Shown here one piece after another: positions 35,725 to 45,090 of a stretch of DNA of 64,000 bases (within the stretch, counting starts at the first letter, position 1; every line of letters begins with the position of its first letter). Source of the DNA: CAVPOO01 sp963707015 (GTDB taxonomy: Bacteria; Pseudomonadota; Gammaproteobacteria; Thiohalobacterales; Thiohalobacteraceae); NCBI GenBank assembly GCA_963707015.1, contig CAVPOO010000009.1:427664-491663 (forward strand), read 5' to 3'. Both the position numbers and the translations under genes were made by a program. The notes beneath the pieces were generated by a model, which was given only the letters and a program-made list of their open reading frames with translations, ran no database searches and was not told where the DNA came from.

Positions 35725-37359
35725 GTGAACAGCCACGACATAGCGACAAGCCCCTACGAGGGGCAGCAACCGGGGACCTCGGGCCTGCGGAAAAAGGTCA
35801 GAGTTTTCCAACAGTCCGGTTACCTGGAGAACTTTGTGCAGTCGATCTTCGACAGCCTCGACGGCTACGCCGGCCAGCTGCTGGTCGTTGGCGGGGATGG
35901 GCGTTACTACAATACCACGGCGATTCAGACCATTCTCCGCATGGCGGCGGCGAACGGGTTCGGGAGGGTCCTGGTCGGGCAGAACGGGCTGCTGTCAACG
36001 CCGGCCGTGTCCTGTGTCATCCGCAAGCACCAGGCCTACGGCGGCATCATTCTGTCAGCCAGCCATAACCCGGCGGGCGTGAACGGGGATTTCGGGATCA
36101 AGTATAACGTCGCCAATGGCGGTCCCGCGCCCGAGAAGGTCACCGACCGTATCTACACCAACACGCAGCGGATTACCCGTTACCGGATTCTGCAGGCCGG
36201 TGACATCGATCTGTCGCGCTGTGGCAGTCAGATACTGGGTGATATGGAGGTGGAGGTCGTTGATCCGGTCGCCGATTATGCGGAGCTGATGGAACAGCTT
36301 TTCGACTTCGAGCAGATCGCCGCGCTTGTCAACAGGCCGGGCTTCTCGCTGCGCTTTGATGCCATGCATGCCATTACGGGTCCCTACGCGCGCGAGATCC
36401 TGGTCGGGCGGCTCGGCGCGACGCCTGACTGCCTGTTGAATGCCACACCTCTCGAGGATTTTGGCGGTGGGCATCCCGATCCAAACCTGACCTACGCCCA
36501 TGAGCTCGTCGAGATCATGGGCAAAGATGACGGGCCCGACTTCGGCGCGGCCTCCGATGGGGATGGGGACCGCAACATGATCCTGGGCCGGAAATTTTTT
36601 GTGACGCCGAGTGACAGTCTGGCGATACTCGCCGCGAATGCGCATCTGGTGCCCGGCTACAGAAAGGGAATCGCCGGTATTGCCCGCTCCATGCCGACCA
36701 GCCAGGCGGCGGACCGGGTCGCCGAAAGGCGGGGCATACCCTGTTACGAGACGCCTACCGGCTGGAAATTTTTCGGCAACCTGCTCGATGCCGGGAAGGT
36801 CAGTCTGTGTGGTGAGGAGAGTTTCGGCACCGGGTCGGATCATGTCAGGGAGAAGGATGGGCTGTGGGCGGTGCTCTTCTGGCTGAACCTGCTGGCTGCG
36901 AGGGGCGAATCCGTCGAGGACATCGTGCGCGGGCACTGGCGGGAGTATGGGCGCAATTACTATTCGCGCCACGACTATGAAGGCGTTGATGCCACACCGG
37001 CAAACGCATTGATGCAGGGATTGCGGGAAAAGATCGCCGGTCTGCCCGGTCAGACCTGCCGCAACCGGGAAATCAGCTATAGCGACGATTTCAGTTATAC
37101 GGACCCGATCGATCACAGTGTCACCACGCAGCAGGGTATTCGCGTCGGTTTCATTGATGGCTCTCGCATCGTCTACCGGCTGTCCGGCACCGGGACAGAA
37201 GGTGCGACCCTGCGGTTATATGTCGAGCGCTATGAACCGGAACCCGCCAGGCAGCAGCTCGATGCGCAGGTTGCACTTGCCGATCTCATCGCTATCGCGG
37301 ACGAGCTGGCCGGAATCCGGGCATTCACGGGCCGCGATGCCCCGACGGTAATTACCTGA
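35725..37359 (+). CDS. pgm: phosphoglucomutase (alpha-D-glucose-specific)
   Basis: 544 residues from GTG 35725, chosen because homologues begin just before the motif PGTSGLRKKV; GTG 35716 is the alternative. Active-site phosphoserine loop LSASHNPAG (about residue 110), metal-binding loop DGDGDRN, substrate loop CGEESFGTGSDH and phosphate-binding C-terminal RLSGTGTEGATLRLY. Interconverts glucose-1-phosphate and glucose-6-phosphate in glycogen and sugar nucleotide metabolism. Full-length, monocistronic. Confidence 0.96.
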   Translation: MNSHDIATSPYEGQQPGTSGLRKKVRVFQQSGYLENFVQSIFDSLDGYAGQLLVVGGDGRYYNTTAIQTILRMAAANGFGRVLVGQNGLLSTPAVSCVIRKHQAYGGIILSASHNPAGVNGDFGIKYNVANGGPAPEKVTDRIYTNTQRITRYRILQAGDIDLSRCGSQILGDMEVEVVDPVADYAELMEQLFDFEQIAALVNRPGFSLRFDAMHAITGPYAREILVGRLGATPDCLLNATPLEDFGGGHPDPNLTYAHELVEIMGKDDGPDFGAASDGDGDRNMILGRKFFVTPSDSLAILAANAHLVPGYRKGIAGIARSMPTSQAADRVAERRGIPCYETPTGWKFFGNLLDAGKVSLCGEESFGTGSDHVREKDGLWAVLFWLNLLAARGESVEDIVRGHWREYGRNYYSRHDYEGVDATPANALMQGLREKIAGLPGQTCRNREISYSDDFSYTDPIDHSVTTQQGIRVGFIDGSRIVYRLSGTGTEGATLRLYVERYEPEPARQQLDAQVALADLIAIADELAGIRAFTGRDAPTVIT

Positions 37360-37624
37360 CAGCTTCTGTGTTTTTGATTGCGCCAGCGCTGGCAATCGGC
37401 GCATCATAGCCGCGAAGGCACGTATCAATTCCCGCGTTCATCGCATGACGGCCACAGTGACGGGGCGTCGTCGCGCTGACTTATGGACGTACCGGGATGC
37501 CGATAGTCCCCCGTCGAGGCAGCGTGAACCACGCGGGAAAGCGGTGTCAGCCGATGCTGCATCGCCGTTCACGGAGGGCCACTGCCTTACCAACTGCAAA
37601 CTAACCGGATGTGAGGAGAAAACC

Positions 37625-38131
37625 GTGAACCGATTGAAAATGAGTGGCATCGCTGCTGCATTGGCGCTGGCCGGTGCGGCCTGGCTGAGCACCGTCCAGG
37701 CGGGCGGAATGGGTATGGGAAGCAACAGGGGACCCGGCTACGGACCGGGGCCAGGCTACGGACAGGGACCCGGCCCGGGAGCCCGCTATGGCCGAGGACC
37801 GGCCGAAGGCGCCGGACCCGGCGCCGGTTACGGACAAGGGTATGGGCCTGGGCCCGGTTACGGGCGCGGGCGGTCCGAAGGTGCCGGACCCGGCGCCGGC
37901 TATGGGCCGGGGCCGCGTTACGGGCGTGGACCCGCAGAGGGCGGCGGACCGCGCTCAGGCTATGGACCGGCTGACCGCGGTGGTTCGGGCATGGGCATGG
38001 GCAACCGGCGCGGGCGCGGCTACGGACCTGGACCGGCCGAAGGTGCCGGACCCGGCGCCGGCTACGGCCCGGGCTATGGACGTGGGCGCGGTTACGGGCC
38101 TGGCCCGGGTGGCTACGACATGCAACCCTAG
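37625..38131 (+). CDS. secreted Gly/Pro/Tyr/Arg-rich repeat protein
   Basis: 168 residues. GTG 37625 has a gaggag site before it; signal peptide about 1-26 (ALAGAAWLSTVQAG). The mature protein is low-complexity, built on tandem GPGPGYGRG and AEGAGPGAGYG units with no Cys. The composition recalls sulfur-globule envelope proteins and other structural Gly/Tyr-rich proteins; a structural periplasmic role is plausible but unproven. The DNA contains matching tandem repeats that could vary in number. Confidence 0.72.
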   Translation: MNRLKMSGIAAALALAGAAWLSTVQAGGMGMGSNRGPGYGPGPGYGQGPGPGARYGRGPAEGAGPGAGYGQGYGPGPGYGRGRSEGAGPGAGYGPGPRYGRGPAEGGGPRSGYGPADRGGSGMGMGNRRGRGYGPGPAEGAGPGAGYGPGYGRGRGYGPGPGGYDMQP

Positions 38132-38265
38132 TTCAGTCAGTTGCCGGCCGTGCTGGATGCGGCACCATCCGCAGGGGTTAGAGTCAGGATAGATTCTGAT
38201 AAGAATCAAATGGCTCTAACCCCTTTCTAATGTAACTTATTCGTTTTTTCTCCGTCAGGAATGCC

Positions 38266-38505
38266 ATGCGAGGCCTTGTACCGCCTGATCCAGAAACCAC
38301 GGTTTCCCAGGTCCAGTACGCCGTGGTGTATGTGCCGCGGCGCAGCCGCAACCGTTTCGCGGCAAGCTGTGTGGAGATTGTCGACGACCGGGACGCAGCC
38401 CTGGCCACAGCGGACCCCGACAATAAACGGTTTGCGGCGCAGGTGGTCGGGCCCTCGAAGTCTACCGAAGGTCAGTTTATCTACTACCTGCTGGAGTGGC
38501 TCTGA
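38266..38505 (+). CDS. hypothetical small protein
   Basis: 79 residues, cytoplasmic, beta-rich: VQYAVVYVPRRSRNRFAA, ADPDNKRFAAQVVGPSKS, GQFIYYLLEWL. Codon use looks native. A weak cagg site precedes ATG. It is followed within about 10 bases by R2 copy b. No family recognised. Confidence 0.55.
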   Translation: MRGLVPPDPETTVSQVQYAVVYVPRRSRNRFAASCVEIVDDRDAALATADPDNKRFAAQVVGPSKSTEGQFIYYLLEWL

Positions 38506-38516
38506 GCTGGCAGGCT

Positions 38517-38676
38517 GTTTCAATCTGATGATGACGGACAGTATGGCCACGGAATCCACGGAAAAACACGGAAACAAGTCGAACGAGTATTGGTTCTTTC
38601 CGTGTTTTTCCGTGGATTCCGTGGCCATAAAAAATATTGGCATAGAGCGTGATTTGTCAGCATCCGTCATTATCAA
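38517..38676. repeat. R2 element, copy b
   Basis: Starts ctgtttcaatctgatgatgacgg and carries the central palindrome (atggccacggaatccacgg... against ccgtggattccgtggccat). The right end is ttgtcagcatccgtcattatc. The flanking 4-base duplication has degenerated. Confidence 0.88.
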
Positions 38677-38740
38677 GCCTCAGGTCATAGACAGGGGCGA
38701 CATGCGCCCGATGACAGCAGGGCGAGCCGAGGATGATCGA

Positions 38741-40236
38741 TCATGAGTTGCCAAGCGCCCTGATCTCGTCGGCAAACAGCTGCCTGTAGTATCGGTACCA
38801 GTCACTCTGGAATCTCTCCTCGGGGTCATATTTCAGCTTCAGCTTGAGGAATTCGGGAAACCGGGGATAGGCCTTCAGTACCTGGTCCTTGCGGGCCCAG
38901 CGGTGATAGGTGAGAAAATAGGACCCGTCGCGTTCCAGGGCGCGGTCAATCAGGCGCTGAAACGCTGCCTGTGCCTCCTTCAGGCCGGGACCGCTGTGCG
39001 CCACCCGCAGGTTGACGACGATACAGGCATAGTCTTTGCGCGCCCAGGGCAGAAAGGTCTCCGGGTCCTGGCGGATCAGGCGAATTGTCCCATAAATGAT
39101 ATCGGTCGCGTGTGCACGCGCGACCCTGGCCACTGCCTCCATGAACCCGGTGAGTCGGTCGAGCGGCACGTAGACTTCGCTGATCATCAGCGAGCCCGGC
39201 ACGTAGTCCGGCAGGGCGTGCTGCAGAAAGTCCTCGTAGTGTTGATCGTAGAAGCCGAGCTGATGGGTATCGGACCAGTAAATCTGGCCATCCGTGCCCA
39301 GGTAATAGCGGCTGTAATCGCTATAGGCCCTGGCCTTGTCGCGATGCGCGAGCGCCAGCAGGCCCCGCCACATGTCCGATGTCAGTCTGCGCTGCTGCGG
39401 CGGGACGGGTGTTGCGGGATCGACGCGTTTTTATAGGTGGAAAAGACCCCGACCTTGAGAAAGTCCTCTGCCTGCTCATCGGTCTTGAACTGCAGGTCTC
39501 CATACAGGTAGCCGTCGGCGATGCGCTGCGAAATCTTTTCCTCGAAGGCCGCGAGGGAGAGGATCTCGACGTCCCGGCGCAGCTTGATGCGCGGCATCAA
39601 CTTGAGGTCAACGCTGGTAATGACCCCGAACAGCCCGTAGCCACCGACGACCAGACGGAACAGTTCGGGGTGGCGCGTGCGGCTGAGTTCGATTTCCCTG
39701 GCGTCCGCTGTGACGAGCCGCAAGGCGACGATGTCCTGGACGATGGGCCGCAAACCCAGCCCCCGGCCGTGGACGTTGGAGGAAACCGCGCCGCCGATTG
39801 AGAGTTCGTCGGCACCGGTCTGTTTCTTCACGATTCCCCAGGGCGCGACATCGTCCTGCTGGGTGTCGAGCAGATACTCGATGAGCGCGGGCCACTGAAT
39901 GCCGGCCTCGACCGTGATGACGCCGCTGTCTTTGTCGAAGGCCAGCACATCGTTCATCTTCGACATGCTGAGGTGCAGGGTATCGGTCCCGAATTGCTGG
40001 CCCCCCATCGAATGCCGTCCGCCCGATATGCTGATCGCCTGCTTGTCGCGGCCGGCCTGCCTGACGATGCTGATGACCTCATCGGCCGACTCTGGATAGA
40101 GCACGGCGCGCACTGGCGTGGGATTGAGCCGCGAGTGCAGGTCATTGAGCAGCGTTTCCCCGTCGCCGGCCGCGCAGGCGGCGCCCGATATGCACAGCAG
40201 GGCGGAACACAGCCATGCCGACAGAAAGCTATTCAT
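38741..40236 (-). pseudogene. exported FAD-binding (FAD_binding_4) oxidase, interrupted by a frameshift
   Basis: Two abutting frames make one protein of about 495 residues. The N-terminal part (39382-40236) has a signal peptide (ALLCISGAACAA) and the PCMH-type FAD domain: ISISGGRHSMGGQQFG, GADELSIGGAVSSNVHGRG. It ends in a premature stop at 39382. The C-terminal part (38741-39373 and onward) continues in the next frame (VPPQQRRLTSDMWRGLL, then YWSDTHQLGFYDQHYEDFL) with the cap and substrate-domain end. A single-base change near 39390-39400 (in a C-rich stretch) would join them. It may be a real mutation or a sequencing error. Confidence 0.82.
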
Positions 40237-40867
40237 CGGGACTCCCTTGCGTCAGGACCACGCGCTTTGCGCCGCGGTAGAAGAGGTACAGCGCAACCAT
40301 CAGGACCAGGTGATAGACGGCATTATAGGTCAGGTACGCGGGGTGCACAGACAGCTTCAGCTGCTGGATGACCGGTGCCAGCAGCGAGATGAGGATGCCG
40401 GCGATGCCATACGCGACGTCCCGGCCTGCGTGGCGCTGGTACCACCGGATCAGGCCCGCAAGACAGATCAGCGTCGCCGGCAGGTAGAACAGGATGGCCA
40501 GCAGGAAATCGGGGTAGACGGATATGAGCAGGGTGTAGAGCATCAGGGTGACACCGGCGGCCCAGCTGCCGCCTGCTGCGAAGCGGGGCCAGAGCAGGGC
40601 GAGTCCGGTCAGCGCGAAGCCGGCGGCGGTGACGCCCACAAACCACAGCGTCAGCCACCACAGCGGGGCATGCAGCGGGTCTGCGGGATCGTTAAAAAAG
40701 CCGTGCGTGGTGCCTCCGGCCAGCGACGCGGCAGCAAAACCGATGAATGTGAGTTCAAGGTAGGTGGCGGCTGGCGATCGCCTCCCGAGCCGGGCTATCC
40801 CGGCGGCAAACCACGAGGACTGGGCGAACAACAGATAATCCGTGAGTGTGACGTCGATTTCCGTCAT
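40229..40867 (-). CDS. hypothetical seven-helix membrane protein
   Basis: 212 residues with about seven membrane helices. His and Tyr residues sit at helix ends (TTHGFFND, IRWYQRHAG, NAVYHLVLMVALYLFY), loosely like haem- or metal-binding membrane families. Overlaps the start of the FAD oxidase by eight bases and is probably co-transcribed with it. Family not recognised with confidence. Confidence 0.7.
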   Translation of the reverse strand: MTEIDVTLTDYLLFAQSSWFAAGIARLGRRSPAATYLELTFIGFAAASLAGGTTHGFFNDPADPLHAPLWWLTLWFVGVTAAGFALTGLALLWPRFAAGGSWAAGVTLMLYTLLISVYPDFLLAILFYLPATLICLAGLIRWYQRHAGRDVAYGIAGILISLLAPVIQQLKLSVHPAYLTYNAVYHLVLMVALYLFYRGAKRVVLTQGSPDE

Positions 40868-40895
40868 GGGATCACAGGACAGATGCCGCGTGCGT

Positions 40896-41064
40896 TTCTC
40901 AATCGCATGATGACCGCAGTATGGCCACGGAATCCACGGAATAACACGGAAAAAATTCTTATGGGTGCCGGTTCTTTCGGTGTTTTTCCGTGGCCGTGGT
41001 TAAAAATACGGGCACACACCCGGATTTGTCAGCATCCGTTAGTATCACGTCGACAGAGTGCTAG
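40896..41064. repeat. R2 element, copy c
   Basis: Contains tggccacggaatccacgg and tttttccgtgg arms with the right end ttgtcagcatccgt...agagtg running into CTAG at 41061-41064. The left end is degenerate. The CTAG holds the TAG stop of the minus-strand small gene. Confidence 0.85.
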
Positions 41065-41273
41065 TGATCTTTCTCCACCTTGTTCAGACACTGGGACGGT
41101 CGATCGCCGGAACGGTAATACACCAGCCTGCTCTGCATGTCGTCAAACGCGCGGTCACGCTCGTCTGCTGTTGCATACCAGCGGTGGGACTCCCAGTTCT
41201 CCCCAAGCAGATGCGGTGAGCGCATGGGATCGGTTTCCGGGAGTGTAATGCGGATGCCAAACTTCTTTGCCAT
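41061..41273 (-). CDS. hypothetical small cytoplasmic protein
   Basis: 70 residues. ATG 41273 is preceded by gaggaac, which decides against the upstream in-frame start. Sequence MAKKFGIRITLPETDPMR, then WESHRWYATADERDRAFDDM and KVEKDH; soluble, mixed alpha/beta. No family recognised. TAG stop lies in the CTAG flank of R2 copy c. Confidence 0.6.
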   Translation of the reverse strand: MAKKFGIRITLPETDPMRSPHLLGENWESHRWYATADERDRAFDDMQSRLVYYRSGDRPSQCLNKVEKDH

Positions 41274-41482
41274 TGTTCCTCGTTCCATGGTTCGACAGAC
41301 GCGGGTCCAGTTCTGCACAGGCGCCTATTGTAGCAGGATGCTGGCCAGCCATGAGCGCTGCACGCCCGCGCGACACGGCGGGATTTCCCAACTAGAATCA
41401 GGGAAGGCCCGTAACGCCATGGGGTCTGTGGGCGGTACCTGTGCTGTCGGGCAGCCGGCTGTGACCTTGAGGACCTTCATGA

Positions 41483-42193
41483 ATGCACACGCACCGGATA
41501 TCAGCGCTCGGGTATGTCGCGATCTGTCTGTCGGGGGTACTGACGCCCGGGGTCTTGCCGGCTCAGGAGGCCAGCGTGCGGCCCGGTATCAACCGGCATT
41601 TCGTCGATCCCGCCTTCGAGCAGTGGGTCGCCCGCTTCGAACGCCCGGGACGGGAAGTCTATGACCGACGCCACCAGATCGTCGCGGCGACCGGGGTGCG
41701 GGTCGGCATGGTGGTGGCGGATATCGGCGCCGGCACCGGTCTGTTCACACGCCTGTTTGCCGGCAAGGTCGGCGACAGAGGGAAGGTCTATGCCGTCGAT
41801 ATCGCGCCGGCGTTCGTCGATAACATCCTGCGACTCAGTCAGGCGCAGGGACAGCGTAATGTGGAAGGTGTGATCAACACGGCAAAAAGCGTTTCGCTCC
41901 CGCCAGATTCCATTGACCTTGCCTTTATCTGCGATACCTATCATCACTTCGAATATCCCCGGGACATGATGGCTTCCCTGCGCCGGGCCCTGAAGCCGGG
42001 CGGGAGTGTGGTTATCGTCGACTTCCGCAAGATCCCCGGTTTCAGCAGCCCCTGGGTGATGGAACACGTGCGCGCCAACGAGCCGGTTGTCATTGGCGAG
42101 ATCGAGTCGGCCGGATTCCGGCTGGTGGAGGACCGCGATTTGCTGAGAACGAATTATTTCCTCCGCTTCGTGCCCGTCGCAAGCCGTGAGTAG
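41483..42193 (+). CDS. class I SAM-dependent methyltransferase with signal peptide
   Basis: 236 residues. The first 28 form a signal peptide (SALGYVAICLSGVLTPGVLPAQ). The rest is a Rossmann methyltransferase with motif I VVADIGAGTGLFTRLFA, an acidic strand VYAVDIAP, motif IV LAFICDTYHHFEYPRDM and the post-motif LKPGGSVVIVDF. The domain looks intact, but SAM is a cytoplasmic cofactor, so export is unexpected. Either the leader is an anchor with the domain inside, or the protein is a binding relic. Substrate unknown. Confidence 0.82.
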   Translation: MHTHRISALGYVAICLSGVLTPGVLPAQEASVRPGINRHFVDPAFEQWVARFERPGREVYDRRHQIVAATGVRVGMVVADIGAGTGLFTRLFAGKVGDRGKVYAVDIAPAFVDNILRLSQAQGQRNVEGVINTAKSVSLPPDSIDLAFICDTYHHFEYPRDMMASLRRALKPGGSVVIVDFRKIPGFSSPWVMEHVRANEPVVIGEIESAGFRLVEDRDLLRTNYFLRFVPVASRE

Positions 42194-42326
42194 CTCAACG
42201 GCATTGCGTAGAACCTGTGTCAAATCGCGGATCGGGCGTCCAGGCAGGGCGCGGGCCCTGCGAGGAGCGCAGTTTACACGCAGTAGATGGGCACCGTAGC
42301 AGGATCCGCAACACCGCATGGGCGGT

Positions 42327-42511
42327 CTAGTACGCTTTCAACGTGATAATGACGGACGCTGACAAATCAGGCTGAGCGCCAGTCTTTTTTTACAGCCACG
42401 GAATCCACGGAAGGACACGGAAAAAATTCTAATGAGTGTGCGTTCTTTCCGTGTCCTTCCGTGGATTCCGTGGCCATAACATTCGTCGTTATCAGATTGA
42501 AGGAGTACTAG
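42327..42511. repeat. R2 element, copy d (intact, CTAG flanks)
   Basis: 185 bases including CTAG at both ends (42327-42330 and 42508-42511). Terminal inverted repeats tacgctttcaacgtgataatgacgg and its counterpart at the right end (cgttatcagattgaaggagta). Central palindrome agccacggaatccacggaa... / ttccgtggattccgtggc with arms of about 28 bp. Its right CTAG is shared with the left flank of R1 copy c. Confidence 0.92.
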
Positions 42512-42635
42512 CCCGCATTTCTCACCGGGATAGGCACTGCCTGATTACACACTGTCTTTTTCCTGATCTGCACTCCGTTCCTTACCTCAGTGCATTATGT
42601 GACTCTATCGCCGCCCGGTGAGAAATGCGGGCTAG
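42508..42635. repeat. R1 element, copy c (intact, CTAG flanks)
   Basis: 128 bases including CTAG at both ends (42508-42511 and 42632-42635). Identical layout to copies a, b and d. It directly abuts the TGA stop (42636-42638) of the export permease gene. Confidence 0.93.
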
Positions 42636-43835
42636 TCACTCGGCACGCAAGGCCGCGACGGGATCCAGGGCTGCGGCACGTCGCGCGGGTAATCCGCCCG
42701 CGACGAGACCAATGACGACTGCCAGCAACAGCGCCAGGACGGCGTAATTCAGAGGCGTGTGTACCGGCAGCGCAGGGAGGCTGAGGGCCAGCAGTCGGGC
42801 GCCTCCTATACCCAGTGCCAGACCCATTGCGCCGCCGATGACGGCAAGCACCAGCGCCTCGCCGAGAAACAGCGAGAGTATCTGCGCGCGGGTGGCGCCG
42901 AGCGCCCGCAGCAGGCCGACCTCGGGTGTGCGTTCGGTGACGGCGATCGTCATGATGGTAAGAATGCCGACGCCGCCAACGATGAGCGATATCGCCCCCA
43001 GTCCGCCCACGGCAAGTGTCAGGACATCGAGGACCGAGCCCAGCACATCGAGCATCTGCGCCTGGGTCGTAATCGTGACGTCGTCACGGCCGTGGCGGGC
43101 CTTGATCACCCGCCGGATGCCGGCAACGACCTCCGCTTCGGGTGCACCTTCTGCGTAAAGGATATCAATTTCGATCAGGCTGGTGCGGTTGAAGAGTTCC
43201 AGGGCGCGCGCCGCGGGCAGGTAGACGGTGTCGTCAAGATCAAACCCGAGCAGCTGCCCCTTGGACTCCATCACGCCGATGATGCGGAAGCGGTTTCCGC
43301 CCACGCGGATTCGCTCGCCAAGCGGATTGGCGTTGCCATAGAGTTCCTGCTTGACCTTGCTGCCCAGCACCGCATAGGCGCGCGGTGTGTCGGGATCGTC
43401 GCGGGGCAGAAAATGGCCGGAGGCAACCCTGAAGCGGAAGGCCTCGGGCATATCGGGTCCGACACCGTAGACGGTCGTGCGGCGGCTGCGGCCGGCACCT
43501 TTCACTTCGGCGTTGCCCTGGATCAGTGGCACCGATGCGCGTACCTGGGGAAGCTTCTCCAGCGCCGTCGCATCGGCGATGGTCAGCGGACGCACCGTGC
43601 CAAACACCCCTACGGCGGCGCCGTGCGTCGTCGCCTTACCCGGATTGATGCCAATCAGGTTGGTGCCGAACTGCGTGAATTCGGCCATTACGAACTGATG
43701 GACACCCTCGCCGATCGAGGTCAGCAGGATGACCGCGGCGATGCCGACCGCGATGCCGAGCGCGGTCAGTTGCGTGCGCATCCACTGTGCCCGGATACTG
43801 CTGGTCGCGATGTGAATAAAATCCGCTACCCGCAT
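42636..43835 (-). CDS. ABC transporter permease, MacB/LolC-type
   Basis: 399 residues from ATG 43835 (the frame is open to 43973 but conservation starts here). N-terminal helix about 20-40, large periplasmic MacB_PCD domain, then three C-terminal helices of the FtsX domain (SLIVGGVGILTIMTIAVTERTPEVGLLRALGA). Such permeases export or extract lipoproteins, peptides or drugs via the periplasm. Last gene of the export operon with 43882-45090, the ATPase and (beyond the repeats) the adaptor. Confidence 0.9.
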   Translation of the reverse strand: MRVADFIHIATSSIRAQWMRTQLTALGIAVGIAAVILLTSIGEGVHQFVMAEFTQFGTNLIGINPGKATTHGAAVGVFGTVRPLTIADATALEKLPQVRASVPLIQGNAEVKGAGRSRRTTVYGVGPDMPEAFRFRVASGHFLPRDDPDTPRAYAVLGSKVKQELYGNANPLGERIRVGGNRFRIIGVMESKGQLLGFDLDDTVYLPAARALELFNRTSLIEIDILYAEGAPEAEVVAGIRRVIKARHGRDDVTITTQAQMLDVLGSVLDVLTLAVGGLGAISLIVGGVGILTIMTIAVTERTPEVGLLRALGATRAQILSLFLGEALVLAVIGGAMGLALGIGGARLLALSLPALPVHTPLNYAVLALLLAVVIGLVAGGLPARRAAALDPVAALRAE

Positions 43836-43881
43836 GGTCGGTCCGATCGGCCGGTCAAGACGCCGGCGCAGGCGTGCATCC

Positions 43882-45090
43882 TCACCGCCGCGCCAGGGCC
43901 TGCACCGCGTCGAGGCGCGCGGCACGGCGGGCGGGCAGGATGCCAAACGAAATACCGGTAACAAGCGCGACACCCATACCCGCCGCGATGGCCCATGCGG
44001 GCGGTTGCGTCGGTAACACAGGGTAAAGGCTCGCCAGCAGCCAGCTCGTCAGCTCGCCTGCCGCGACGCCAAGACCGGCACCCAGCAGCGACAGCACGGT
44101 GGCTTCGGTGAGAAAGAGGCTCAGGATGGTGCGCGGCGCGGCCCCGAGCGCCTTCAGTAAACCGATTTCAGCGGTCCGTTGCGAGACGGATATGAGCATC
44201 ACATTCATGACCAGGATGCCGGCCACCGCAAGGCTGATTGCGGCGATGCCGGCGACGGTAAAGGTCAGTGCCCGGAAGATCCTGTCAAAGGTTGCAAGGA
44301 CGGCGTCCTGGGTAATGACGGTTATGTCTTCTTCACCCTGATGGCGTTCTCGGATGGTCTCGCGGATGAAGTCCTTCACGTGCGGGATAGATTCGCGGTG
44401 CTGCACTTCGACCAGAATCCGCAGCAGTGCCGGTGTGTTGAACAGCGCCTGCGCCGAGGCCACCGGGATGATCACCAGGTCCTCAACGTCGACGCCGATA
44501 GAGCGTCCTTCCGATTTCAGTATGCCGGTGACACGGAAGCGACGATCGCCTACCCGCAGCCACTGGCCGATGGCCGGTTCACTGCCGAAGAGCTCCCGTC
44601 GAATCTTGGCACCGAGAACGCAGACCGGCGATGCGCGGTCCATATCGCCGGTGGCGAGAAACTTGCCCTGCGCCAGCTGCCAGTGGCGGATCTCGAGCAG
44701 CTCTGAGTTGGTTCCCAGGACGACGGCCTCGCGCTCCAGACCGTGCGCAGAGGCCAGCGCGGAACCCACTGAGATCGGGGCAACACGACGGACAGCCGCG
44801 CTGCGGGTGAGGGCGCCGGCATCCGCAACGGTCAGGTCGCGCGGGGTGGCGCCCACCAGCAGCGACAGCCCGCCACCCGCGGTCTCTGAACGCCCCGGGA
44901 TGACAATGACCAGGTTGGTCCCGAGCGATGCGAACTCCTCCTTGACATAGCGGCGGGCGCCTTCGCCCAGGCCCGTCAGCACCACGACCGCCGCGACACC
45001 GATGGCCATCGCCAGCATCGTGAGCCCGCTGCGCAGGCGAAACCCCCGTAAGGAGCCGGTGGCTACAGCGAGGATATCGCGGCCCGTCAT
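43882..45090 (-). CDS. ABC transporter permease, MacB/LolC-type (second)
   Basis: 402 residues: first helix about 22-42, MacB_PCD domain (EGARRYVKEEFASLGTNLVI), and FtsX C-terminal helices (SLAVAGILVMNVMLISVSQ then RTAEIGLLKALGAAP). Related to its neighbour but divergent, so the transporter may be a heterodimer of two permeases. It overlaps the ATPase gene by four bases. Confidence 0.92.
   Translation of the reverse strand: MTGRDILAVATGSLRGFRLRSGLTMLAMAIGVAAVVVLTGLGEGARRYVKEEFASLGTNLVIVIPGRSETAGGGLSLLVGATPRDLTVADAGALTRSAAVRRVAPISVGSALASAHGLEREAVVLGTNSELLEIRHWQLAQGKFLATGDMDRASPVCVLGAKIRRELFGSEPAIGQWLRVGDRRFRVTGILKSEGRSIGVDVEDLVIIPVASAQALFNTPALLRILVEVQHRESIPHVKDFIRETIRERHQGEEDITVITQDAVLATFDRIFRALTFTVAGIAAISLAVAGILVMNVMLISVSQRTAEIGLLKALGAAPRTILSLFLTEATVLSLLGAGLGVAAGELTSWLLASLYPVLPTQPPAWAIAAGMGVALVTGISFGILPARRAARLDAVQALARR

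Noticed and set aside
38227..38676. 149-residue minus-strand protein starting MIMTDADKSRSMP with TESTEKHGKN
   Set aside because: The sequence is translation of the R2 repeat and antisense of a better small gene at 38266-38505.
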